Assembly (NCBI GenBank): GCA_007570785.1
Contig: ML660201.1
Location: 33,417,840-33,481,839 of the forward strand
Length of the DNA stretch: 64,000 nucleotides
Origin: Antilocapra americana
Taxonomy: Eukaryota; Chordata; Mammalia; Artiodactyla; Antilocapridae
Direction of reading: 5' to 3'
Under the pieces are notes generated by a model. It ran no database searches, had not been told where the DNA came from, and saw only the letters and a list, made by a program, of their open reading frames with translations. Numbering within the stretch: the stretch's first letter is position 1; every line of letters starts with the position of its first letter. The translations under genes and the position numbers were made by a program. This document shows, piece after piece, positions 53,901 to 58,705 of this stretch.

Positions 53901-56443
53901 CGAGAAGCCTGTTCCTTCTAGGGACTTTGATGTCAAAGCATATCTCATCTGTCTTCTGAGATGTAGGCTGGACAGGCAGTCTTCATGGGAAACAGGATAG
54001 GGAAGGAAAGAAGAGGGTGTCCTTGGAAATAGCGAGGTCTGGGCGTTGTGATCAGTGTGTATGCCCTCCTCAGGGCAGGCAGGTTAGGAAGGTAAGAATT
54101 GGCCAGGTGGGCTAATGCAGCATCCAGAAGCCAATGTCTAAGGAGGGTAGGCATGGAGGGTTTTGAGCATCCGGTCTGACCACAGTCACAGATACCTAGG
54201 TATTGAAGTCACTCAACACTAACATCTGGGTAGTACTGTCATAAAACAAGTTCCAAAAATATTTTTAAAAACATTACACTTACTCTCTGCCAGGTAATGA
54301 GCTATGTGTGTCATACCTTCTGTAATTCTGTCTTATTACCCATTTTACAGATGGCCTCAGGAAGGGTAAGCCGTTTGCCTGAGATTACACTAAAGGCAGA
54401 AGAGTCAGGATTCTAGGATAAATTCCTCCCCCTGACCACAGCACGACTCATGTTTTGGGCTGGATAATTCTCTGTTGTTGGGGACTAGGCTCTGCCTTGT
54501 AGGATATTTAGTAATAACTCTGGTCTCTCTGTATCAGCTGCTGGTGGCTCACACACACCCACCAGTTGTGACATGACAAATCCAAAAATGTCTCCTTGAG
54601 GTTGCCAGATTTCCCGTGGGGGCAAAAATGTCCTCTGGTGACAGGCACTGATTTAGACCACACTAAACCCTCTCATCACCTCTGTGAGTAGGAACGCTCT
54701 TTGTTCCCAGTAGATGTAGGATTTAAGGCCCCTAAAGAGTTCATAAACTGTTCAGCAAGTATTTATGGAACCAACATGAAGAGGAAACCTCCAAGTTACA
54801 CCTGATCCTAGAAGTCTTCACGGAAGAGCTAGGATGTAATATTGATGTTTATTAAGACTCTGTCAGGGCTTTTTGATGGCTCAGCTGGTAAAGAATCCAC
54901 CTGCAATATGGGAGGCCTGACTTCGATTCCTGGGTCGGCAAGATCCCCTGGAGACGGGAATGGCAATCCACTCCGGCATTCTTGCCTGGAAAATTCCATG
55001 GACAGAGAAGCCTGGCGGGCTACAGTCCATGGAGTTACAAAGAGTTGGACACAACTGAGCGACTAAGCACAGCAAGACTACACCAAGTGCCTTGTCATAT
55101 GTTACAAACCATAACTAGTATGAATAAGCACAGCAATACCAAGTCCCACCCCCTCAATAAGCTTACTGCTGTATTGGAGAGAGAAAACTAACACTTATGA
55201 AACAATAAGACAATGCAAGACTAATACCAATATTTTTGAGTATCTGTTAGGGACCAGCCATACAGTCCTCAGCTAATTTCATTTAGTCCTCTCTATACTA
55301 CTCTGAGGAAAGCACTCTTATTATTACCTTCCGTTTCACAGATGGACAAACTGAGGTTCCTACAGGGTAAATCATCTGTCCACGTGAAAAAGCCGACTTT
55401 ACACTTAGGTCTGATTAGGTGTGAGCCTCCACCTCACTAATCTCTTTGATGTATTTAAGACTATTTTGACAAAAAACTGCATCCTAAGGCTCAAAGAGGA
55501 AGCGTTCACCCACTGTCTGCGGTTCTTGCAGAAAGCACACTTTTAACTCCCAAAATGCTCATGTATCTATTTAAGATGCCTTTGTGGAGTCATTTTTGCA
55601 GGAGAGAAATACACAGAGACAGATGGAGAAGGCAAGAAAGGCTCTCTTCTGCACTGTCTCCTTGGAAATAAAAATGGAAGCACCCCGGGTTACGCTTGGA
55701 AAGGAATCCCACAGTGCAGCTGAGAGGTGTGGGTTCCCTGGGCCTGGAAGCTTGGCTGGTCCCTACCTTGGTCCAGCACAGGCCGCGCGCGCCCTCTGCA
55801 GACTAATCCCGAGAACGCGCCGCTCTTTTGAAGTCTCGCCCCGCTGTGCTTAGGACTCGGCGTGCTCAGCGCGGTGGGGAGTTGAAGCCCAGGAAGCTTT
55901 GGCAGCGAGATCTTGTTAAAAAAATTACACTGTGGCATTTTGTTCCTGTAGGAATCTGATAATTGTGAGCAACATCAGGATTGCTGTGTTAGGGACGCAG
56001 AATAGCAGTGGTTGAGAGTGAGGACTTTGAAGTTAGGAAAATGTGAGTTGGGCTTTTAGTGTCTCCTGGAGAAGTTAATCACCTTCGCCAGGCCTCCCTG
56101 TCCCCATCTGTGAAGAAAATCCCCTTCAGATTGCTCTTGCAAGGGTGGATGAGATGATGCATGTAAAGTGCCTCGTTCAGAACCGCCCCCCACCACCACC
56201 ACTACAAAGAACCCTCAGTCATTAGTTAGCTATCATAATGAATTAATATCTTTCTCCAGGTTACCTTTTTATTGTGTGAGACCTTTGCTCAGGATGTCAC
56301 GTGGACTAAAAATCTTATTCACTGGCCATTTATTCCAGGGTCGTTTTAGCATCAACCTTTACGGAACCGGTTTGTCTCTAACTGAATCTGCCAGATGGAT
56401 CTCCCAAGGGAACTATGCCGTCTCTGACATCAAGAAGTCCCCG
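227..56443 (+). CDS. ADAMTS9: ADAMTS9 C-terminal region, 11 exons, partial at both ends
   Basis: The joined exons give 514 codons without a stop: six TSRs, each with six cysteines, followed by most of a GON domain. ADAMTS9 is a secreted zinc metalloprotease of the ADAMTS family (orthologue group of nematode GON-1). It cleaves versican and aggrecan, and it has reported roles at the ciliary base and in secretory traffic that involve the GON domain. The protease, disintegrin, spacer and earlier TSR exons are upstream and not visible. Exon order, domain order and stretches such as [17 protein letters not shown] and [16 protein letters not shown] agree with my memory of human ADAMTS9. The paralogue ADAMTS20 shares the architecture and is the main alternative. 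The family C-terminus after KKSP is missing from the window. Intron sizes run from 94 bp to 27 kb. All junctions are GT-AG and all phases match. Confidence 0.93.
1888..1980. repeat. AT-rich, palindrome-prone tract
   Basis: Alternating TA and ATT blocks, including the self-complementary ataataatatattattat and further nested TA runs. Cruciform-prone low-complexity DNA. Confidence 0.85.
3288..3502 (+). mobile_element. Bov-tA-type SINE
   Basis: The tRNA-derived ruminant SINE core is present: gggttcaatccctgggtcagg, then cccactccagtattcttgcc and gcaaagagtcgga. The 5' end is degenerate. A T-run lies just upstream. Open frames here are SINE shadows. Confidence 0.93.
4734..4979 (+). mobile_element. 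Bov-tA-type SINE with intact 15-bp target-site duplication
   Basis: The element begins at 4749 with acttccctggtggctcag and ends at 4964. It is flanked by perfect copies of tatatgcatttgagg at 4734-4748 and 4965-4979. The clean duplication and few differences from the family consensus suggest a relatively young insertion. Confidence 0.95.
5905..5960. repeat. (TA)n microsatellite
   Basis: About 18 uninterrupted TA units, then a short A interruption and eight or nine more. Confidence 0.95.
6325..6475 (-). mobile_element. L2-type fragment, antisense
   Basis: tttgcctactgtggggctag and ctgaggatatagcagtgcag, followed by an A/T-rich remainder. Confidence 0.5.
6533..6560. repeat. (TG)n microsatellite
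   Basis: About eight TG units followed by imperfect ATGTGCGTATG. Confidence 0.85.
7230..7395. mobile_element. Probable hAT-type DNA transposon fragment
   Basis: ctagccacatgtggctaata with agcacttattatgtggcc and a terminal tattagacagggcaatc resembles the eutherian gccacatgtggct family. The exact family is not certain. Confidence 0.55.
8168..8196. repeat. (TTTTG)n microsatellite
   Basis: Five GTTTT units following a T-run. May be the tail of an unrecognised element. Confidence 0.8.
8480..8650 (-). mobile_element. MIR SINE, antisense
   Basis: ctattatcagatttaatctc and ctgaatgaggatttgaacct. Confidence 0.55.
9124..9418 (-). mobile_element. L1 3'-end fragment (left part of a split L1)
   Basis: An antisense L1 tail with T-rich start, then ggggtataactggtaaaa, gtttcaggtgaacagc and cacctctggcaacacc. 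It resumes at 11624 on the far side of the BovB copy. Confidence 0.8.
9419..11623 (-). pseudogene. BovB (RTE-clade) LINE, 5'-truncated reverse transcriptase pseudogene
   Basis: A 2.2 kb antisense BovB copy. Reading on the minus strand, 11510-10893 encodes the linker region before the RT. 10620-10381 has the RT block with [13 protein letters not shown] and a KAFDCVDH motif. 10601-9711 continues in another frame through the catalytic [15 protein letters not shown] motif. 9642-9436 carries the C-terminal [19 protein letters not shown] region. The frame changes at about 10450-10470 and again between 9711 and 9642, so no intact protein is made. The apurinic endonuclease domain expected upstream is missing because the copy ends at about 11623. 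BovB moved horizontally between squamates and ruminants and supplies the 3' ends used to mobilise Bov-tA SINEs. Confidence 0.95.
11624..11735 (-). mobile_element. L1 fragment, right part of the split L1
   Basis: gtctgtgagtctgtttctg, ttttgtaaacagttcatttg and cagattccatataacaa continue the antisense L1 that ends at 9418. This shows the BovB inserted into the older L1. Confidence 0.75.
12120..12212 (+). mobile_element. L2 3'-end fragment
   Basis: ggtgccttatgcacagtagg and the terminal caaatgaatgaatgag follow the L2 3' end pattern. Confidence 0.6.
12457..12474. repeat. (TA)n microsatellite
   Basis: Nine TA units immediately before an old L1 end. Confidence 0.85.
12480..12615 (+). mobile_element. 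L1ME/L1M-type 3'-end fragment
   Basis: The stretch ending gggagttctttgtgatagtc and ttctttaagtttgaaaattt resembles the common old-L1 3' terminus. Preceded by a TA microsatellite. Confidence 0.6.
13550..13730. mobile_element. MER20-like hAT fragment
   Basis: tgggcaatatctggagacat, ggcatctagttaagagcagc and cagggatgttgtcaagtatc. Same orientation as the copy at 31150 and opposite to those at 14433 and 54458. Confidence 0.7.
14433..14630. mobile_element. MER20-like hAT fragment
   Basis: catcataggatgtttagctg, tctacccactagatgccag and agacattggcagatgtcccc, in opposite orientation to the copy 700 bp upstream. Confidence 0.75.
15610..15815 (-). mobile_element. MIR SINE, antisense
   Basis: atttactgagcaacttcttt, ctggtgctttgtaagcatta and gaaaactgagctccaggcag. 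Confidence 0.8.
16450..16570. repeat. G/T-rich low-complexity tract
   Basis: GGTT and GTTT runs (ttggttggttttttggtttg, ggggggtatatt). No element recognised. Confidence 0.75.
16985..17084 (-). mobile_element. MIR-type fragment, antisense
   Basis: gttatttatttgagccttac with gtgtagagtgtttgcttcat, directly before the long L2. Confidence 0.5.
17085..18075 (-). mobile_element. L2 LINE, long antisense copy
   Basis: About 1 kb. It starts attcattcatgtatgcattt with aggcactgctctgagtgc and tttacattctagtgggga, and continues into gagaagtggtaggattctga and agaaaggagttggaatga, all in the order of reverse-complemented L2. No open frame survives. Confidence 0.7.
19650..19695. repeat. Perfect inverted repeat, 18-bp stem and 10-base loop
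   Basis: The left arm 19650-19667 and right arm 19678-19695 pair without mismatch. The core ttatgaggcggcagga is followed after the loop gcaactggaa by its exact complement. It sits at the edge of the GC-rich block. Confidence 0.93.
19720..20215 (-). other. GC-rich block with overlapping open frames, origin unknown
   Basis: This stretch is clearly richer in GC and CpG than the surrounding intron. It has a long open frame on the plus strand (into 19966) and two overlapping minus-strand frames of about 115 codons (20077-19733, 20067-19720). I recognise no domain in any frame. The minus frame reading [20 protein letters not shown] looks more protein-like than the others, and it has an in-frame stop just upstream. 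A processed pseudogene of an unidentified transcript is possible; no poly-A tail or target duplication is evident. Confidence 0.35.
20900..21065 (-). mobile_element. MIR SINE, antisense
   Basis: tgttatcctcattttgtttt, cccattttacagagaacac and ggttgggtaacttgccctag. Confidence 0.8.
22085..22210 (+). mobile_element. MIR SINE, sense
   Basis: ggctctgtgaccctgagcaa, taatcctcagtttccttatt and agggttgctgtagggattaa. Confidence 0.82.
24735..24840 (+). mobile_element. MIR SINE fragment, sense
   Basis: ggttattggaaggattgaat and tagtgccttgcacctaatga, the 3' half of MIR. Confidence 0.65.
25086..25853 (+). mobile_element. L2 LINE, sense
   Basis: The L2 3' region is recognisable along its length: cttgcttggataactgtgtt, aaactcctcagttattttcc, gacatggtctggccctcagg, cacaagggcagggattatat and ttagtaggtgcttaataaat at the end. 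Confidence 0.85.
27468..27635 (+). CDS. ADAMTS9: ADAMTS9 exon: TSR (probably TSR11)
   Basis: A 56-codon exon in phase 0-0, acceptor atttcag, donor gtgagc. It starts [16 protein letters not shown], a full O-fucosylation consensus, and has six cysteines at residues 1, 5, 16, 29, 41 and 46. It ends KWKAGAWSQ, the W-rich start of the next repeat. A basic stretch ([14 protein letters not shown]) sits near the C-terminal end. In my recollection it follows the preceding exon directly in the human protein, so no exon is expected in the 27 kb intron between them. The open frame runs on into the intron past the donor and should not be read as coding. Confidence 0.94.
27785..27925 (+). mobile_element. 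MIR SINE, sense
   Basis: tagctgtggaaccttgggca is the MIR core. It lies 150 bp after the donor of the TSR exon. Confidence 0.75.
28130..28230 (+). mobile_element. MIR SINE fragment, sense
   Basis: cctagctctgtgaccttggg, then cttatgaggatttattgcag. Confidence 0.65.
31150..31352. mobile_element. MER20-like hAT fragment
   Basis: ggaggtgtctggagacagt, cacaggacagcccccaac and the terminal gaggttgagaaaccctag. Confidence 0.7.
34117..34290 (+). CDS. ADAMTS9: ADAMTS9 exon: TSR (probably TSR12)
   Basis: A 58-codon exon in phase 0-0, acceptor cttgtag and a consensus donor gtaagt. It begins [16 protein letters not shown] with an intact O-fucose consensus; cysteines are at residues 1, 5, 16, 29, 41 and 46. 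It ends [10 protein letters not shown], with two tryptophans opening the following repeat. The exon is noticeably richer in GC and CpG than its flanking intron, as is common for old coding exons in AT-rich mammalian introns. Minus-strand open frames over this exon are shadows. Confidence 0.94.
35139..35402 (-). mobile_element. L1 ORF2-region fragment, antisense
   Basis: ggtgtaagattgaggtctag, attcttttgcatgtggtgct and ttggttaaatttattcctag are typical antisense L1 ORF2 sequences. It does not extend into the A/T low-complexity block that follows. Confidence 0.85.
35533..35557. repeat. A14-T11 palindromic run
   Basis: Uninterrupted A-run directly followed by a T-run, able to fold on itself. Followed by T/C-rich repeats. 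Confidence 0.9.
35587..35640. repeat. T-rich/(TTTC)n tract
   Basis: ttcttttcttttctttcttt followed by a T-run of 15. Confidence 0.85.
35735..35905 (+). mobile_element. MIR SINE, sense
   Basis: cttggttcatatcctggcac, gtgagtttgccatctgtaaa and atggtaataatggtaactat. Confidence 0.78.
37425..37645 (-). mobile_element. MIR SINE, antisense
   Basis: ggacctcatttaaccttttc, aaaaatgaggaagcttgagg and ctgggatttgaagcccagaa. Confidence 0.8.
38598..38998 (+). mobile_element. L2 LINE, sense
   Basis: agaatattctcctgcctctg, catccttcatgtctcagaca, cagaagcccttgctgatcat and the 3' end ttgatgaatgagtgactcc. Followed by a purine microsatellite. Confidence 0.8.
39017..39089. repeat. (GGAA)n/(GA)n microsatellite
   Basis: GGAA units, a 10-unit-scale GA run, then GGAA again. 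Purine on the plus strand throughout. Confidence 0.92.
39510..39850 (-). mobile_element. L2 LINE, antisense
   Basis: cattcattcatgtattcaac, gtgccaggcattaggcgtta, gagacagacagaagacaagc and tatgaaaagtgctgtgatgg. Confidence 0.75.
41838..42412 (+). mobile_element. L1 3' end with poly-A tail
   Basis: Sense L1 sequence: agatgacccagcatttctaa, aatagccaaatgaccgagac, atgaaagaagccagacacaa and cactgaattgtacactttca. It ends in an A-run at 42394-42411 followed by GGAA repeats. The 78-residue-scale open frames here are decayed L1. Confidence 0.9.
42413..42440. repeat. GGAA-rich tail of L1
   Basis: gaaggaaggaaggaagaaat follows the L1 poly-A run; probably tail-derived microsatellite. Confidence 0.75.
44262..44435 (+). 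CDS. ADAMTS9: ADAMTS9 exon: TSR (probably TSR13)
   Basis: A 58-codon exon in phase 0-0, acceptor ctataacag and donor gtatgg. It begins [16 protein letters not shown]; Thr is present at the O-fucose position before the second cysteine, although the second residue is Thr rather than the usual Ser. Cysteines are at residues 1, 5, 16, 30, 42 and 47, giving a slightly longer loop between cysteines 3 and 4 than in the neighbouring repeats. The linker [14 protein letters not shown] is the least conserved part compared with my memory of the human protein. The exon ends [10 protein letters not shown]. Confidence 0.94.
44485..44660 (+). mobile_element. MIR-like fragment, sense
   Basis: cagacaagtccctcagcctt and acatatgcaaactgggggag fit a worn MIR just downstream of the TSR13 exon. 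Confidence 0.5.
44759..44879 (+). mobile_element. CHR/ART2-type tRNA-Glu-derived SINE
   Basis: ggttaagactctgtactta, then gatccctcattggggaacta and agatcccacaccctgcagg, with an A-rich tail. This is the cetartiodactyl tRNA-Glu SINE pattern and differs from Bov-tA. Confidence 0.82.
45777..45988 (-). mobile_element. Bov-tA-type SINE, antisense
   Basis: Reverse-oriented core: gtctgactctttgcaactcc, actggagtgggttgccattc and accagggatcaaacctgcat, ending in gactgagccaagaagc. Confidence 0.92.
46442..46514. mobile_element. Mariner-type palindromic MITE
   Basis: A 73-bp element with imperfect terminal inverted repeats: ggattggccaaaaaagtttg at the left against gaactttttggccaaccc at the right. It is flanked by TA on both sides (46440-46441, 46515-46516), the mariner target duplication. 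It has no coding capacity. Confidence 0.88.
47058..47252 (+). CDS. ADAMTS9: ADAMTS9 exon: TSR (probably TSR14), long variant
   Basis: A 65-codon exon in phase 0-0, acceptor cttcccag and donor gtaagt. It begins [16 protein letters not shown] with an intact O-fucose consensus. Cysteines are at residues 1, 5, 16, 36, 47 and 52, so the loop between cysteines 3 and 4 is six to seven residues longer than in the upstream repeats and is tyrosine-rich (NYEYSYQT). The exon ends TWRVGNWGS. The insertion is also present in human ADAMTS9 as I recall it, so it is a family trait and not an assembly error. Confidence 0.94.
47466..47915 (+). mobile_element. MIR SINE split by BovB
   Basis: The left piece ttggttctgccacttaccag (47466-47527) and the right piece gcagaatgggttatgaagat (47851-47915) are MIR parts in sense order on either side of the antisense BovB fragment. 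Confidence 0.65.
47528..47850 (-). mobile_element. BovB 3'-end fragment, antisense
   Basis: Starts with GTT repeats and ttcagtcactcagttatgtc, continues cccagcatcagggtcttttt and ends aggatggactggttt. It matches the 3' portion of the larger BovB at 9419-9760 and interrupts a MIR. Confidence 0.9.
48235..48400 (+). mobile_element. MIR SINE, sense
   Basis: gagccccaattttacctctg and tctcatagggtgattgcaag. Confidence 0.72.
48605..48737 (+). CDS. ADAMTS9: ADAMTS9 exon: last TSR (probably TSR15)
   Basis: This 133-nt exon encodes 44 codons plus one base; acceptor cttacag, donor gtgagt. It begins [16 protein letters not shown] with a full O-fucose consensus. Cysteines are at residues 1, 5, 16, 27 and 39, and the sixth is split across the phase-1 intron (T here, GT at the start of the next exon). 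It is the shortest TSR in the window and has no trailing tryptophan segment, as expected for the end of the array. It is the first exon of the run that breaks the 0-0 phase pattern, marking the TSR to GON boundary. Confidence 0.93.
48738..48934 (+). other. ADAMTS9 short intron, 197 bp, phase 1
   Basis: Runs from donor gtgagt to acceptor ttctag. Read-through would add eleven codons after the completed cysteine and then TGA at 48773-48775, removing the GON domain. Confidence 0.9.
48935..49029 (+). CDS. ADAMTS9: ADAMTS9 exon: start of GON domain
   Basis: A 95-nt exon: two bases complete the last TSR cysteine, then 31 codons begin ELPQNCKEV and end GKLLK, in phase 0. Acceptor ttctag, donor gtactt (weak). 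The exon itself opens with gtgagt, a perfect donor-like hexamer identical to the real donor 197 bp upstream, because TGT-GAG is coded across the junction. The GON domain is the C-terminal module that separates ADAMTS9 and ADAMTS20 from other ADAMTS proteins. Relative to the human sequence I recall, this segment has substitutions at KTLKGAG and FLIVTG. Confidence 0.92.
49030..49144 (+). other. ADAMTS9 short intron, 115 bp
   Basis: Runs from gtactt to ctttcag, in phase 0. Retention would give 21 codons followed by TAG. Confidence 0.9.
49145..49239 (+). CDS. ADAMTS9: ADAMTS9 exon: GON domain, second segment
   Basis: A 95-nt exon: 31 codons plus two bases, beginning [14 protein letters not shown] and ending EVYGH with the Arg codon split across the intron. 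Acceptor ctttcag, donor gtagga (weak). The segment contains one GON cysteine and the acidic stretch [10 protein letters not shown]. It is separated from its neighbours by introns of 115 and 94 bp, short enough for intron-definition splicing. If the 94-bp intron is retained, the next in-frame codon is TAG. Confidence 0.93.
49240..49333 (+). other. ADAMTS9 short intron, 94 bp
   Basis: Runs from gtagga to catgtag, in phase 2. Retention would complete Arg and then read TAG at once. Confidence 0.9.
49334..49467 (+). CDS. ADAMTS9: ADAMTS9 exon: GON domain, third segment
   Basis: A 134-nt exon that completes the split Arg, encodes 44 codons and ends with one base of the next Thr codon. Acceptor catgtag, consensus donor gtaagt. 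It holds the most conserved GON stretch, [17 protein letters not shown], with four cysteines including a CQC pair and an NGS sequon, the only N-glycosylation sequon I see in the coding sequence of this window. It continues into [15 protein letters not shown]. Confidence 0.95.
49468..51254 (+). other. ADAMTS9 intron, 1.8 kb
   Basis: No transposon recognised. A short CA/CG-interspersed microsatellite lies at about 49968-50013, and a long C/T-rich tract (51125-51254) leads to the acceptor. Confidence 0.85.
49968..50013. repeat. Imperfect (CA)n microsatellite
   Basis: CA runs interrupted by gcgtgcgtgcgc, spaced within 50 bp. Confidence 0.85.
51255..51346 (+). CDS. ADAMTS9: ADAMTS9 exon: GON domain, fourth segment
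   Basis: A 92-nt exon: two bases finish a Thr codon, then 30 codons run [16 protein letters not shown] to AAKCPQ, in phase 0. A long pyrimidine-rich tract upstream ends cccacag; the donor is gtacgt. Two cysteines (DCYS, KCPQ). Starting 44 bp into the downstream intron, the C-run region 51390-51417 has strong G-quadruplex potential on the opposite DNA strand. Confidence 0.94.
51374..51417. repeat. C-run cluster; G-quadruplex candidate on the minus strand
   Basis: C-runs of 6, 6, 7 and 3 at 51390-51417 are separated by loops of 1-3 bases, with a further CCCCC at 51374. The complementary strand fits the quadruplex pattern. The transcript carries the C-rich strand. Confidence 0.85.
53205..53430 (-). 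mobile_element. MIR SINE, antisense
   Basis: gtgtctgctgagtgttcact, cagatgaggcagctgagagg and cagataacttatccaaaccc. Confidence 0.8.
54275..54425 (-). mobile_element. MIR SINE, antisense
   Basis: attacccattttacagatgg, then agccgtttgcctgagattac and agagtcaggattctagg. Confidence 0.78.
54458..54660. mobile_element. MER20-like hAT fragment
   Basis: gggctggataattctctgtt at one side and tgccagatttcccgtggggg at the other. Oriented like the copy at 14433. Confidence 0.7.
54866..55075 (+). mobile_element. Bov-tA-type SINE
   Basis: Starts gggctttttgatggctcag and ends acaactgagcgactaagcac. A short aagact sequence occurs on both sides and could be part of a target duplication. Confidence 0.93.
55240..55440 (-). 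mobile_element. MIR SINE, antisense
   Basis: gctaatttcatttagtcctc, ttccgtttcacagatggaca and aactgaggttcctacagggt. Confidence 0.8.
55781..55875. promoter_or_regulatory. CpG-dense patch with CTCF-like motif
   Basis: I count 14 CpGs in about 90 bp, in an intron that is otherwise CpG-poor. gcgccctctg at 55789-55798 is the reverse complement of CAGAGGGCGC, which matches the core of the CTCF consensus; 12 of 14 positions fit CCASYAGRKGGCRS. Function is inferred only. Confidence 0.45.
55995..56180 (+). mobile_element. MIR SINE, sense
   Basis: agtggttgagagtgaggact, ctccctgtccccatctgtga and gatgcatgtaaagtgcctcg. It ends about 160 bp before the last visible exon. Confidence 0.82.
56339..56443 (+). 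CDS. ADAMTS9: ADAMTS9 exon: GON domain, fifth segment
   Basis: A 105-nt, 35-codon exon in phase 0-0, acceptor attccag, donor gtaagg. It encodes [16 protein letters not shown] through [11 protein letters not shown] and has no cysteine. It is the last ADAMTS9 exon I can find in the window. The family continues with roughly 30 residues that include a KCGGYCGKC-type cysteine cluster and the stop. I searched 56444-64000 by eye for that coding sequence and did not see it. The open frame continues past the donor to about 56629, but that part is intronic. Confidence 0.94.
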
Positions 56444-56919
56444 GTAAGGGTCCCCATGGCTTGGAGGATGAGTTCTGTTTTCTCCTCCTCTTTCCCTCCC
56501 TCTGAGGCTATGGTGCTAAAGGAACTTCCTCAAACCATTTTACAAAGTGTCAGGAAGAAAATTGAGGACATAAATGGAAAGTTGACGCGTGGACAGGTGA
56601 GTGGAGCAGAGTCTTGCTTATCCTTCTGATGAATTCTTCCCAGAGATGTGAACCTAACAATTAGAAGGATGCCTAACCAGGAAGCCGAAAGCACTCAGCA
56701 GCCTCTAAGAGCGTGTGTGGCTCAGATATCTTGCAATTAATTAACCAATATGCAATTAACCTATGCGAGCTTAGGGACAATGATGTCCGTTTCAGAAGAA
56801 ATGAAATGATACAAAAAGGGCTGGAAAAAGGAGTCATTTATCAGGAGGGTTTCTGGAGAATGAGAGAAAAACTCACAGGCTCTAACAAGTCAGTTTTTCT
56901 TGCTCTAATATCTAGCTGT

Positions 56920-57000
56920 TCATGGTGGGATCACCCCAGACCACCCAAATTACCTGGGAGCTTGTTGACAGTGAAGTTTCTAGGGCCCCAGAACTTCTGA
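56920..57000. mobile_element. MER5-type hAT fragment
   Basis: attacctgggagcttgttga then gggccccagaacttctgag, as in MER5A-like elements. A second piece in the same orientation follows. Confidence 0.6.
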
Positions 57001-57039
57001 GAAAGACTTATAGCTGAGCAAGCTCTCAGATGGACACTC

Positions 57040-57190
57040 TGAATCTGCTCTGGTCTGCATATGTTGCTCAACTTAAGGGTATGTTAGAGTCACTTGGGAA
57101 AGTTCAAGATGCACGTACCTGGGCCCCATCCAGATTCACTGAAAGGGAATCTGTGACAGAGGCCAAATTTGAAATTCCCCAGGGATGTCT
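57040..57190. mobile_element. MER5-type hAT fragment
   Basis: gttagagtcacttgggaaag, cacgtacctgggccccatcc and gggaatctgtgacagaggcc. Confidence 0.6.
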
Positions 57191-57403
57191 AATGTCTAAG
57201 CTGGGGCAGGAAGCGCTGCCCTTTCCAGCCTAGAAGTTCGGAGGACGCAGGGCAGGAGCTGACCCACAGGCAGATGGGAAACTTACAAAGTGTGGCCTGT
57301 GGCCCCATTCCTGCCACAGCTGTGACCTCTGTCTTAGAGTCTCCTCAGCAAAGTAAGTAATGGAGAGAGAAGAGGACTAGAAAGTGGGATATTATTCCAA
57401 GGT

Positions 57404-57600
57404 GAGGTTGCCGACAAAATACAGGATGCCCAGTTAAATTTGAATTTCAAATAAAGAAGATTTTTAATTTTTATTTTTTTTACTATAAGCGCATCTAAAA
57501 CATTGTATGGGGCATACTTTTTTCTTAAAAAGAAGTATTGTTTATCTGAAATTCACATCTGACTGGGCATCTAATGTTTTTATCTGCTAAACCCTATCAA
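57404..57600. mobile_element. Palindromic non-autonomous DNA transposon (family not named)
   Basis: The arms ggttgccgacaaaatacagg..cccagttaaatttg (left) and ctgactgggcatctaatg..ctgctaaaccc (right) are imperfect inverted repeats of about 50 bp. It resembles the old eutherian palindromic elements that begin with a ggttgccagataaaatacagg-like end. Confidence 0.75.
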
Positions 57601-58565
57601 AATCCGAATATAAAGAAACAGCTCTATCAACCTGCTTGCACCTGGGAAGAGGAGAAACATCAATTATGATGTTCCAGGAATATTTCAGAGGTTTTTTTTA
57701 GCTTCAGGGGTTAAATTTGTGTCTTTGAGGAAAAAAAACAAAAACAAAAAACTTATTTTCTCTGTGAAAGTCATTTAACTCCTTCAACTCTGATTTAACT
57801 AAATGGCTATGTCGATTGCTTATAATTTAATCATTAACTTTTTGCTTGTACTGAAAGAATCAAGAGACAGCACCCTTGCTGTGCTTATACATGTTCTGCT
57901 ATGTATTATGTTTCAGTGACCAAGAGAGACAAAAAAGAAAAATGTATTGCCTCAAACGTGGTCATACTTAAACCGTGATTATGTAGAAAGCCATCTATGG
58001 AAACAGTGTCGAAACCTTAGTTTCAGTTTTGTTAGCGGCATTGCAATGTTCATCCAGAACCTAAAACTAATTGCAGCCTGGAGCACCACCTTGTGGAGAC
58101 AGTGATCATTGCCCTGCTGAGAAGGGCTGGTTGTCCCCCTAGCCTTAGGGGGAGGTGCCGCCTGTGCTGAAGGGAATTGGTTTCACAATTGCCTGTCAGA
58201 ATTTTCTTTTTCTTTTTTTTAATCTTGGTGTTCCATGACAGCTCAGAGAGACAGTTCAAAATTAGTCTCAAGGGTCTGTCGAGCACTCCTTATTAATCCC
58301 CATGAGCCAGAACTAAGCAATCTGTAGCTCCTAGCAGCCCCCAGAAATGAGGCTTTGTGTGCCTGACCTGCTGTGCGGTCCACAGAGCAGCATCCTCTAG
58401 GGATGCTCCATGAATATAGGCTTCCGCAGCCTAAGACACTTGGGGGAAAATTGTATATTTTATTTCCTTCTGGAAGAGTCACAGTAACCATGCGTGTATT
58501 GGAGGTTGGAATAAAGTGTACAGGAAGGAAACCTGTGTGGTTCTACTGAAGCCAGCTTTTCCCTA

Positions 58566-58705
58566 AATCAGTGGTTCTCAACCTTGGGCCAGGACTTGCT
58601 AAAACACAGCCAGCCTGGGGAGGGGCCTGAAATGTACATTCCCGACCATTTCCTAGGTGATGCTGATGCCCTGGTCTGGGACCACATTTGGAAAATCACT
58701 GACCT
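58566..58705. mobile_element. MER5-type hAT fragment
   Basis: cagtggttctcaaccttggg at the left end and ggtgatgctgatgccctggt near the right, in the order of a MER5A terminus. Confidence 0.75.

Larger units (their letters stand above)
51347..56338 (+). other. ADAMTS9 intron, 5 kb
   Basis: Contains a C-run cluster next to the donor, four MIR-type fragments, a MER20-like fragment, one sense Bov-tA and a CpG-dense patch at about 55781-55875. I see nothing definable in 51420-53200, 53435-54270 and 55445-55775. Confidence 0.85.

Noticed and set aside
56444..56629. Extension of the last visible exon as an alternative C-terminus
   Set aside because: A good donor (gtaagg) sits at the expected phase-0 boundary and the extension has no GON-like cysteines.
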